A model generated the notes under the pieces. It saw only the letters and a program-made list of their open reading frames with translations. It searched no databases and was not told the origin of the DNA. This document shows positions 53,020 to 60,467 of a stretch of DNA of 64,000 nucleotides, in pieces. Within the stretch, counting starts at the first letter, position 1. The number at the start of each line of letters is the position of its first letter. The stretch covers positions 558,001 to 622,000 of the forward strand of contig NZ_JACHWR010000002.1 of assembly GCF_014191495.1 (NCBI RefSeq). Direction: 5' to 3'. This stretch comes from Nocardioides soli (GTDB lineage Bacteria; Actinomycetota; Actinomycetes; Propionibacteriales; Nocardioidaceae). Made by a program: the position numbers and the translations under genes.

Positions 53020-53952
53020 TCAGACCTGTCCGGGCAGCTGGATCTCTCCGGTGTAGATCGGCGAGTCCTTGCGCGACAGCAGCTCGCGTCGTTCCTCCGG
53101 AGTGAGCCGTTCGACCTGGGCCCGTACGTCGGACGGGAAGCCGCTGACCTCCGGAGCCTGGTCGGCCGGCACGACCGTGTGCACGATGCGGTCGGCGTAG
53201 ACGTGCAGCATGGTCATCGCCTGGTGCCCGTCGACCCCGGAGACGAACCTCTCGAGCGGCGCCGGGTCGGAGGTGTAGCAGGTCGCGGACGCGACGGAGA
53301 CCGGGATGCCGGCGAAGGTGGAGTGCGTCGAGTAGTGGAGGTGTCCGCCGAGGATGCACCGCACATCGGTGCCGCGCACGACCTGCGCGAGCCGATGCTG
53401 GTCGAGGAGCTCGATCACCTCGGCCGCCGGCATCATCGGGATCGGGATCGGCGGATGGTGCAGCGCGAGCAGCGTGCCGTGCGGCGCCGGCGTGGCGAGG
53501 ACGTCGGCCAGCCAGGCCAGCTGCGCGTCGGTGAGCTCGCCGTGGTGGTAGCCCGGCACGCTGGTGTCGAGCGAGACGATCCGTAGCCCGTCGACGTCGT
53601 GCACGCGATCCTGGGTGGCCTCGCTCGCGACGCCGAACAGGCCGAGCGAGTACGCCGCGCGCTCGTCGTGGTTGCCCATCACCCAGACCACCTCGGCGCC
53701 GAGCCGCGCTGCGGCAGGCTCGACCGTCGCGCGCAGCCGGGCGTAGGCCTCGGGCTCGGCCCGGTCGGCCAGGTCGTCGGTGAACACCAGTGCCTGCGGG
53801 GCCGGGTCGAGCCGGTCGAGCCGGGCCAGCGCGAGCCGGAGTCCGGCGTCGGGGTCGACCACGTCGTACTGTCGCGCGCCGGCGGCCAGCAGGTGCGGGT
53901 CGCTGAGGTGGGCGACGACGTGGCCCGGAGCCGGGTACTGGCCGAACTGCAC
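53020..53952 (-). CDS. Metallophosphoesterase, CpdA/Rv0805-like cyclic-nucleotide phosphodiesterase
   Basis: This 310-residue protein has the two-metal motifs SDPHL (Asp18, His20), TDDLADRAE (Asp60), GNHDE, LALHHPP and GGHLHY. The normal GDxxD/TGD loop reads TDD, so Asp replaces the usual Gly at 59. The metal-binding Asp is still present, but the loop shape may change. The overall sequence is of the mycobacterial Rv0805 type, which hydrolyses cyclic nucleotides and other phosphodiesters. It is the only such enzyme seen here and lies 3.4 kb from the CRP/GlxR site. Confidence 0.87.
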   Translation of the reverse strand: MQFGQYPAPGHVVAHLSDPHLLAAGARQYDVVDPDAGLRLALARLDRLDPAPQALVFTDDLADRAEPEAYARLRATVEPAAARLGAEVVWVMGNHDERAAYSLGLFGVASEATQDRVHDVDGLRIVSLDTSVPGYHHGELTDAQLAWLADVLATPAPHGTLLALHHPPIPIPMMPAAEVIELLDQHRLAQVVRGTDVRCILGGHLHYSTHSTFAGIPVSVASATCYTSDPAPLERFVSGVDGHQAMTMLHVYADRIVHTVVPADQAPEVSGFPSDVRAQVERLTPEERRELLSRKDSPIYTGEIQLPGQV

Positions 53953-54004
53953 GGCGTCACGCTACCGGGCCGTGGCTGTCGGTGCGCCGCCGTACGGTGC
54001 CGGT

Positions 54005-54586
54005 ATGACCGCCGCCCCCCGGATCGACGCCCTGCCCGCCGACCTCGACGACGCGGACCCCGCCGAGCTGACCCGGAATGCCGAGCTGGAGACCGTGCGG
54101 TTCGCCGGGCTCAGCGTCGACGAGCTCGATCTGCGGAGCGCGCGACTGCGGGAGGTCGAGCTCGACCAGGTCAACCTGCCCGTCGTCCGAGCGGCCCGCG
54201 GCCAGTGGCGCGACGTGCGGGTGAGCGGACGGCTCGGCTCCGTCGAGGCCTACGACGCGCAGTGGCGATCGGTGCACTTCGTCGGCTGCAAGCTCAGCTT
54301 CGTCAACCTCCGCGGGGCGGAGCTGCTCGACGTCGCCTTCACCGGCTGTGTGGTCGAGGAGCTCGACCTGCTCGACGCGCGCGCCCGTCGGGTCCGGCTC
54401 GAGGACACCCGCGTCGGACACCTGAGCCTGCGCGAGGGCGAGCTCCGCGACGTCGACCTGAGGGGAGCCGAGCTCGAGTCGATCGACGGCGTGCGGCACC
54501 TGCGCGGCGTCACGGTCAGCTCCGGCCAGCTCACGCTGATGGCGCCGCTGCTCGCCGAGGCGCTCGGCATCCTGGTGGAGGACTGA
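54005..54586 (+). CDS. Pentapeptide-repeat-like protein
   Basis: This 193-residue protein is rich in A/D-L-x-x-A type repeats: LDLRSARLREVELDQVNL, LSFVNLRGAELLDVAFTGC, LDLLDARARRVRLEDT, and LREGELRDVDLRGAEL. These predict a right-handed quadrilateral helix. The end ALGILVED is acidic. Related proteins occur beside Eis-like and phosphoesterase genes. It has no catalytic motif; it may mimic nucleic acid or act as a scaffold. Confidence 0.82.
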   Translation: MTAAPRIDALPADLDDADPAELTRNAELETVRFAGLSVDELDLRSARLREVELDQVNLPVVRAARGQWRDVRVSGRLGSVEAYDAQWRSVHFVGCKLSFVNLRGAELLDVAFTGCVVEELDLLDARARRVRLEDTRVGHLSLREGELRDVDLRGAELESIDGVRHLRGVTVSSGQLTLMAPLLAEALGILVED

Positions 54587-54604
54587 GGTCCGGAGGCAGG
54601 TCGC

Positions 54605-55864
54605 TCAGAAGCCGACGGCCGCCGTCGGGGCGACATCGGTGCGCATCGCGTGCCACAGCTCGCGGGCGGCGCCCGACCGCGCCTCGGTGACCAGGCCGGC
54701 CCGGGCCAGGCCGAGCAGGTTCGTGCCGCCGAGGTATGCCGCGCCGAGCGCCTCGACCGGGAGCCGCAGGTCGGCCTCGGCGGTGCTCCGCTCCACCGAC
54801 GCGGCCCCGGAGGCGTCGGCGTGGATCCGCCACCGGCCCTCGTTCCAGGGAGCCGACCGGTCCGCCACCTCCACGACGACGTCGCAAGGGGCGCTCCAGT
54901 TGCGGTCGGCGAGTGCCTCGGGAAGGTCGACCAGTCGCACCCACAGGCTGTCGTAGGTCTCGACCGCCGAGGTGCCGCGCGGGCCGCCGGCCCAGGTCAG
55001 CAGCGGGTCCTCACTGCCGACCGTGCCCACCTTGACGGTGCCGACGAGGTCGAAGTCGACCAGCCGGCGCAGCAGCGCCAGGCGGGCCGCCGGGTCGCCG
55101 ACGACCGCCCAGACCTGGAGGTCGCCGGAGGGCCGGGCCCGGTCCCACTTCGCCGTCCGCTGGAACATCGCGAACCCGACGTCGCGTCCATCCCGCTGCG
55201 CGAACAGCACCCGCCAGGGCTCCTTGTCGCGCAGGTGCTCCGGGACCTCCAGGCAGACCCGCTCGTAGTACTCCACGGCGCCCACCACGGTCCCGAGCGC
55301 GGACGTGGCGCGCTGGCACTCGCGCATCCGCCGCGGCACGTCGGCGTCGGTGACCGAGGCCATCCGGACCCGGACCTCCGCGGCGCCCTCGTCCAGTCCG
55401 GGCGCGACGAGCCGCGCACCCCGCGCGAGGCTGACTTCCAGGTCGAGCGATGCCAGGCCGTAGCCGTGCCGCCCGTAGATCGCCGGCTCGCTCGCGTGCA
55501 GCGCCGAGACATGCGTGCCCGGCTCGGCCCGCACCTGCTCGAAGTGGTGGCGCAGCATCGCGGTCAGCACGCCCCGGCGGCGGTGGTCGGGATGCACCGC
55601 CACCCAGGTCAGCCCGGCGCAGGGCACCAGCCGCGGATCGCCGCCCGGCCCCGGTACGGCGAGCTCGAGCGGGAACACCCCGTAGATGCCGGCGTACGTC
55701 GTCCCGTCCGCGTCGTCGGTCTCGGCGGCGAACCGCTGGTCGGGCCGCAGCCCGGTCAGCATCAGCTCGCTCGGATACGGCAGCGCCTCGTTGAACCAGA
55801 CGGTGTCGTCGGTCGCGCGGTAGCGGTCGGCGTCGGTGGCGATGCCTACCCGGATCTCGCTCAT
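54605..55864 (-). CDS. Eis-like GNAT N-acetyltransferase
   Basis: This 419-residue protein has an N-terminal GNAT domain with acetyl-CoA loop VAVHPDHRRRGVLTAML and EPAIYGRHGYG. A second GNAT-like domain and a C-terminal SCP2-like domain follow. It ends ...PTAAVGF; in Eis proteins the free C-terminal carboxylate of Phe is the general base, which matches. It probably acetylates multiple amines on a drug or protein. ATG 55864 is chosen over an upstream in-frame start. It is convergent with the pentapeptide-like gene. Confidence 0.9.
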   Translation of the reverse strand: MSEIRVGIATDADRYRATDDTVWFNEALPYPSELMLTGLRPDQRFAAETDDADGTTYAGIYGVFPLELAVPGPGGDPRLVPCAGLTWVAVHPDHRRRGVLTAMLRHHFEQVRAEPGTHVSALHASEPAIYGRHGYGLASLDLEVSLARGARLVAPGLDEGAAEVRVRMASVTDADVPRRMRECQRATSALGTVVGAVEYYERVCLEVPEHLRDKEPWRVLFAQRDGRDVGFAMFQRTAKWDRARPSGDLQVWAVVGDPAARLALLRRLVDFDLVGTVKVGTVGSEDPLLTWAGGPRGTSAVETYDSLWVRLVDLPEALADRNWSAPCDVVVEVADRSAPWNEGRWRIHADASGAASVERSTAEADLRLPVEALGAAYLGGTNLLGLARAGLVTEARSGAARELWHAMRTDVAPTAAVGF

Positions 55865-55944
55865 GCCGACAGCCAACCGCCGTCGGGGCGCGCGTCTCAA
55901 CCGGTTTAGGTGCCGTGCCGGGCGCGCCGCTACGGTTGCTGCCC

Positions 55945-58038
55945 GTGTGGGAGTACCGGCCGCAGCTCGACGGACTGAGGTTCGTCGCCGTCATGCTGGT
56001 GCTCGCCTTCCATGCGGGCATGGTCTCGATGAGCGGCGGCTTCATCGGCGTCGACCTGTTCTTCGTGCTGTCGGGCTTCCTGGTCACCAACGTGATCCTC
56101 GACGAGGTCGACCGGCAAGGGTCGTTCTCGGTCGGTGCCTTCTACGGCCGCCGGGTGCGCCGGCTGCTGCCCGCCGCGGTGCTCGCGATCACCGCGACGT
56201 GTGTGCTGGCGGTGCTGGTCACGCCGGAGGCCAGCCGGCTGTCGATGGTCTCCGACGCCCGCGCCGCGCTGCTCTACTTCGCGAACTGGCAGTTCATCGC
56301 GGACGCCAACGACTACTTCGGTGACGGCATCTCGGCCTCGCCGTTCCTGCACTACTGGTCGCTGTCGATCGAGGAGCAGTACTACATCGTCTACCCGCTG
56401 CTGATCTTCCTGGTGCTGATCAAGGCGCGGCAGTCCGAGCGGCGGGTCGGGCTGCTGCTCGCGGTGCTGACCGCGGTCTCGGTCGCGCTCCAGGTGCACG
56501 CGGCGGCGAACGACGTGAACTTCGCCTACTACGCCACCCAGACCCGGATCTACCAGCCGCTCGCGGGCTGCGTGCTCGCGATCGCGCTGCGCGAGCTGGG
56601 CCGCCGCGGGACCACCGAGAGCGGCGGTGCCGGGGGCCTGCTCGGCACCCTCGGCGTGGTCGGCGTCGTGGTGCTCGCGTCGGGATGGCTCGACCTCAGC
56701 GAGAGCGTCCGCGGCCTGCTCTGCACGGTCGCCGCGCTGGCCGCGGTCGGTGGCCTGTGCCTGGCGCCCACGACCCCGGTGAGCCGGGCGCTGTCCTGGT
56801 CGGTGCCGCGCTACCTGGGTCAGATCTCCTACGGCACCTACCTCTGGCACTGGCCGGTCATCCTGGTGATCGCCCAGCTCTTCGACGTCCGCCCGATCGT
56901 GCTCGCGCTGATGGCCACCGCGGTCGCGACCGGCCTGGCCGCGCTGTCCTTCCAGGTCTTCGAGACCCCGATCCGGCGCAGTCGCAGCCTGGCCCGTACG
57001 CCGTGGCCGGTGGTGCTCTCCGGCCTGGCCGTGAGCGTCCTGGTGGCGGCGGTCGTCGTGCCGGTGGTGCTCGAGAGCGACCGGCAGCCGGTCGTGGTGG
57101 CGTCCGGTCCCGGGGGCGGCCCGGCGGTCGGCGTACCCGACCGGGCGCAGGACGGCGAGGTCGCCGCGGCGCTGGCCGACCTCGACAAGCCGGTGCCGAA
57201 GGACATCGACTTCCGGGAGCTGGCCGACGACGAGGGCGAGGTCGGTCCGCAGTGTGCCGACGGCACCCCCGAGTCGTGCGTCGTGGTCGGCGACAACGAC
57301 GGACCGCTGGTGGTGCTGATCGGCGATAGCCACGCGGCGATGCTCGCGACCGCGCTGCACCGGCTCGCCGACGAGCGGGGCTTCCGGCTCTCGACCAACA
57401 TCCTCAACAACTGCCCGTGGCAGGACGGCATCAACGTCACCCGGGTCGGTCAGGCGCGTCAGGACGAGTGCGCGCAGATGCGGTCGCGCTTCTACGACGA
57501 GATCCTCCCCGAGATGGACGCCGACCTGGTCGTGACCGTCGGCAAGGCGCGCAGCGACGGCCACTGGGCCCGCGACACCGAGGCCGACGACGCCGCGGAG
57601 CACCCGGACGAGACCTTCCGTCAGATGCTGCTGCGCAAGTCGCAGGAGTCGGTCGACAAGCTCCGCGACACCGGCGCGCGGGTGCTGCTGATGCACAGCG
57701 TCTTCGGCACCGGTGGCTACGACATCGGCGGGCCGGACCCGCTGGACTGCCTCGGGGTCGCGAAGACGCAGGCCGACTGCGCCGTCGTGCCGCCGACCAC
57801 CCGGCCGCCGGTCGACAGCTTCTACGAGTACTTCACCACCATCTATCCGGACGTCTTCAGCGCCGAGCTGCGCGACGCCTACTGCCCCGGGCGGGTGCTG
57901 TGCGCGCCGATCGTCGACGGCGAGGTCACCTGGCACGACGCCGACCATCTGTCCCGGGGCCTGGTGCTCTCGATCCGCCGGCAGATCTGGGCGCAGATGC
58001 AGGACTCGGGCGCCTTCGACGGGCTGGATCTCGGCTAG
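55945..58038 (+). CDS. OafA/YrhL-type acyltransferase with C-terminal SGNH domain
   Basis: This protein of about 697 residues has an acyltransferase-3 membrane domain (YRPQLDGLRFVAVMLVLAFHAG, GGFIGVDLFFVLSGFLV, HYWSLSIEEQYY). An extracytoplasmic SGNH hydrolase-like domain follows, with LIGDSHAAM and DADHLS as catalytic Ser and Asp-His. It transfers acyl groups to a cell-surface glycan. The start is GTG 55945, right before WEYRPQLDG; GTG 55915 would add ten residues. A hairpin at 58071 ends the gene. Confidence 0.88.
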   Translation: MWEYRPQLDGLRFVAVMLVLAFHAGMVSMSGGFIGVDLFFVLSGFLVTNVILDEVDRQGSFSVGAFYGRRVRRLLPAAVLAITATCVLAVLVTPEASRLSMVSDARAALLYFANWQFIADANDYFGDGISASPFLHYWSLSIEEQYYIVYPLLIFLVLIKARQSERRVGLLLAVLTAVSVALQVHAAANDVNFAYYATQTRIYQPLAGCVLAIALRELGRRGTTESGGAGGLLGTLGVVGVVVLASGWLDLSESVRGLLCTVAALAAVGGLCLAPTTPVSRALSWSVPRYLGQISYGTYLWHWPVILVIAQLFDVRPIVLALMATAVATGLAALSFQVFETPIRRSRSLARTPWPVVLSGLAVSVLVAAVVVPVVLESDRQPVVVASGPGGGPAVGVPDRAQDGEVAAALADLDKPVPKDIDFRELADDEGEVGPQCADGTPESCVVVGDNDGPLVVLIGDSHAAMLATALHRLADERGFRLSTNILNNCPWQDGINVTRVGQARQDECAQMRSRFYDEILPEMDADLVVTVGKARSDGHWARDTEADDAAEHPDETFRQMLLRKSQESVDKLRDTGARVLLMHSVFGTGGYDIGGPDPLDCLGVAKTQADCAVVPPTTRPPVDSFYEYFTTIYPDVFSAELRDAYCPGRVLCAPIVDGEVTWHDADHLSRGLVLSIRRQIWAQMQDSGAFDGLDLG

Positions 58039-58070
58039 CTCGGCGCCCGGACCCGCGGTCTCGGCAGTCG

Positions 58071-58105
58071 CGCGGGGTTTCGGCTGCTGGCAGCCGGAAC
58101 CCGCG
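58071..58105 (+). terminator. Hairpin after the acyltransferase gene
   Basis: The stem pairs CGCGGGGTTTCGGCTGC (58071-58087) with GCAGCCGGAACCCGCG (58090-58105), with a G-T pair and one bulge and a two-base loop. It lies about 33 bp downstream of the stop. There is no U-run. Confidence 0.7.
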
Positions 58106-58275
58106 GGACGCGCCGGGGCAGCACGGCGTGTCGTGCGGGCTTCGGCTGTCAGGTGGGAGGCGGGGTGCTGGTGTGACACCTGAGGCGTCCTCGGGTGCGA
58201 CTCCACACGGTGTGACGGTTCTCGGGGAGAGCCGGGCCGCGCCGGCCAACCACCGAGGCACGCTCGCACCCCTCC

Positions 58276-58322
58276 GGGTGGTTTCGAGGCTCAGGCGTCA
58301 GCGCGCCTTCGCACCTCAACCA
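58276..58322. repeat. REP-like palindromic repeat, intergenic copy
   Basis: It starts GGGTGGTTTCGAGGCTC and ends CACCTCAACCA, with GGCGTCAGCGCGCC between. Read on the minus strand it has TGGTTGAGG...GGCGCGCTGACGCC...CTCGAAACCACC, the same order as the hmgA copy (60716-60757). It belongs to the same family as the fbiC element (21464-21539). Confidence 0.75.
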
Positions 58323-58358
58323 GCGCCGGGACGGGGTCCACCGGGCGGCCGGTCGTCC

Positions 58359-59549
58359 CTAGCCCCGGGTCGGCTCGACCCGGCCGGCCACCTCGCCGAG
58401 CGCGATCCGGCCGCCGCGGACGCCGGGTGCGGTGTAGCGGAGCACCACGTCGTCGCCGTCGGCCAGGAACGCCGACTCGTCGCCCCAGCCGAGCTCCAGC
58501 AGCGATCCGCGCTGGTCGGGCTCGGGTCCGCTGATGGTGCCGGAGGCGAACAGGTCACCGGTGCGCAGCGAGGCGCCGTTGACCGTGAGGTGGGCGAGCA
58601 TCTGGGCCGGGGACCAGTACATGGTGCGGTACGGCGGGCGGCTGACCACCTCGCCGTTGACCATCACCTCGACGTCGATGTCCAGGCCCCGGGTGGCGCC
58701 AGGGCCCAGGTAGGGCAGGGGCTCGGGGAGCTGTCCGGGCAGGTCGACCCACGCCGCGTCGAGCGCCTCGACCGGGGTGACCCAGTGGGAGACCGAGGTG
58801 GCGAAGGACTTGCCGAGGAACGGGCCGAGGGGCACGTACTCCCAGGCCTGGATGTCGCGAGCGGACCAGTCGTTGAGCCCGACGACGCCGAACACGTGGT
58901 CGGCGAACGCGTCGTACGACACGGGAGAGCCGAGCTCGGAGCCGACGCCGACCACGAAGCCCAGCTCGGCCTCGATGTCCAGTCGCGCGGACGGCCCGAA
59001 GGTCGGCGTCGCGGTGGGTGAGCCGCCGCGACGCTGTCCGGTCGGACGCACGACGGGGGTGCCGGACGCGACGACGGTGCCGGCGCGGCCGTGGTAGCCG
59101 ACCGGCAGGTGCCTCCAGTTGGGCAGCAGCGGCTCGCCGTCGGGACGGAAGATCCGGCCGACGTTGGTCGCGTGGTGCTCGGAGGCGTAGAAGTCGACGT
59201 AGTCGGCCACGTCGACGGGCAGGTGCAGCGTGAGCTCGGCGAGCGGCAGCAGGGACGGCTCGACCAGGTCGCGCTCGGTCTCGTCGACGAGCAGGCCGGT
59301 GACCCAGGTGCGCACCGACTCGCGGACCTGGCGGCCGGCGGCCATCAGCGGATTGAGGGAGGGCTCCTCGAAGACGTGGTGGACGTCGAGCATCTCCGCC
59401 GCCGCGATCGGGGCGAGGTCGACGACGTGGTCGCCGATGCGGACGCCGACGCGGGGCTCCTCGCCCGGTCGGGAGAACACGCCGTACGGCAGGTTGTCGA
59501 CGTCGAAGAGGGACCCGGCCGCACCGGGCACCCAGGTCGAGGCGCTCAC
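58359..59549 (-). CDS. fahA: Fumarylacetoacetase
   Basis: This 396-residue protein has VDFYASEHHATNVGRIFR (conserved Asp and Glu metal ligands), PVGYHGRAGTVVASGTPVVRP, DIEAELGFVVGVGSE, GVVGLNDWSARDIQAWEYVPLG, and FLGKSF. It hydrolyses fumarylacetoacetate to fumarate and acetoacetate, the last step of tyrosine/homogentisate breakdown. GTG 59549 overlaps the stop of the preceding gene and has GGAGGAG before it. No maleylacetoacetate isomerase is in the window. Confidence 0.93.
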   Translation of the reverse strand: MSASTWVPGAAGSLFDVDNLPYGVFSRPGEEPRVGVRIGDHVVDLAPIAAAEMLDVHHVFEEPSLNPLMAAGRQVRESVRTWVTGLLVDETERDLVEPSLLPLAELTLHLPVDVADYVDFYASEHHATNVGRIFRPDGEPLLPNWRHLPVGYHGRAGTVVASGTPVVRPTGQRRGGSPTATPTFGPSARLDIEAELGFVVGVGSELGSPVSYDAFADHVFGVVGLNDWSARDIQAWEYVPLGPFLGKSFATSVSHWVTPVEALDAAWVDLPGQLPEPLPYLGPGATRGLDIDVEVMVNGEVVSRPPYRTMYWSPAQMLAHLTVNGASLRTGDLFASGTISGPEPDQRGSLLELGWGDESAFLADGDDVVLRYTAPGVRGGRIALGEVAGRVEPTRG

Positions 59550-60415
59550 GGCTCCTCCAGCAGGCCGAGTGCGAGCAGGTCGTCGAGCGGCTCGGAGATC
59601 GAGCAGGATCCGAACGAGGTGAACCAGCGTCGCGCGCCGGCCAGGTCGAGCCCGGCCGCGGTCTCGACGAGCACGGCAGGCTCGCGCTGCTCGAGGATCG
59701 CCTCGACCTCGCCGCGGGAGCTGCCGTCGAAGGCCTGGCGGGTGGCGATCAGCAGGTTGAGGAAGCCGTGGTGCTCGAAGCCGTCGTCGCCGGTGTGCCG
59801 CACCGCGCGGTGCAGGCCGGCGGTGCACTTGAACGGCGTCTCGCGGTCCAGCGCGGCGTCGATCCAACCGGCGAGGGTCGTGGCGCTCGGGTACGCCGTC
59901 GCCTCGAGCCCACCGGTGCGGAACTTCAGCCGGTGCTCGGCGGCCGTGATCTCGTCGGCGGCCGCGAGCCAGAGCGGCTCGGGGCACGACGCCGGGATCT
60001 CGACGAAGACCGGCACGTCGTCGTCGAGCAGGCCCTGGTTGCGGGCGTCGTCGACGGCCGCAACCACCCGTCGGGCGGCGCCGACCGGATCCGCGGGGTC
60101 GCGCAGCGCGATCTCGAGCCCCGCGACGTCGATGCCCAGCCGCTGGCCCAGCCCGGCGGCGCCGGCGACCTGGCCGGCGCCACCGGTCACGACGACCGCG
60201 AGCGCGAGCGGGGTGCCGCGCAGCAGCGGCACGTCGGTGTCGCGGACGACGAACGGGCCGACCAGGTCGGCGTACGCCGCCTGGCGGCGCTCGGCGTGCG
60301 CGGCCGACGCCTCGTGCAGCGGGGCGTCGCCCGGGGGGAAGACGGCGGCGTCGTCGACGAGGCCGCGCCAGGTGGGCGGAAGGGGTTCCGTTGACACGCT
60401 GGCTACTCTAGCCAT
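59546..60415 (-). CDS. Unknown protein coupled to fumarylacetoacetase
   Basis: This 289-residue soluble protein has LVDDAAVFPPGDAPLHEA, GQRLGIDVAGLEIAL, PVFVEIPAS, and TPFKCTAGLHRAVRH, ending in an SFGSCSISEPLDDLLALGLL-type tail. The middle looks like an alpha/beta (TIM-barrel-like) fold. I do not recognise the family. It is translationally coupled (GTGA) to fahA and divergent from hmgA, so it is probably part of homogentisate catabolism, perhaps standing in for a missing isomerase. The ATG 60415 or GTG 60397 may be the start. Confidence 0.8.
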   Translation of the reverse strand: MARVASVSTEPLPPTWRGLVDDAAVFPPGDAPLHEASAAHAERRQAAYADLVGPFVVRDTDVPLLRGTPLALAVVVTGGAGQVAGAAGLGQRLGIDVAGLEIALRDPADPVGAARRVVAAVDDARNQGLLDDDVPVFVEIPASCPEPLWLAAADEITAAEHRLKFRTGGLEATAYPSATTLAGWIDAALDRETPFKCTAGLHRAVRHTGDDGFEHHGFLNLLIATRQAFDGSSRGEVEAILEQREPAVLVETAAGLDLAGARRWFTSFGSCSISEPLDDLLALGLLEEP

Positions 60416-60426
60416 GGATCAGATAG

Positions 60427-60454
60427 CGGACGAACCAGTTCGATTATCGGACGA
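60427..60454. promoter_or_regulatory. Repeat structure in the fahA/hmgA divergent promoter
   Basis: An inverted repeat CGAAC-CA-GTTCG (60431-60442) is overlapped by a direct repeat CGGACGA at 60427-60433 and 60448-60454, exactly 21 bp (two helical turns) apart. It lies just before hmgA and close to the divergent start. It could be the site of a homogentisate- or tyrosine-responsive regulator; no such regulator gene is seen nearby. Confidence 0.5.
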
Positions 60455-60467
60455 TGGAGAGAGAGCG

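Larger units (their letters stand above)
58039..58358. other. 320-bp intergenic region with hairpin and repeat
   Basis: It separates the acyltransferase (+) from the convergent fahA gene (-). It contains the terminator-like hairpin at 58071-58105 and a REP-like repeat at 58276-58322. The central part also holds degenerate GGTT/AACC repeats. No protein-coding frame is convincing. Confidence 0.65.

Noticed and set aside
58190..58220. CACACGGTGTGA as a second CRP-type site
   Set aside because: It has the wrong half-site order and spacing for TGTGA-N6-TCACA and lies between convergent genes.
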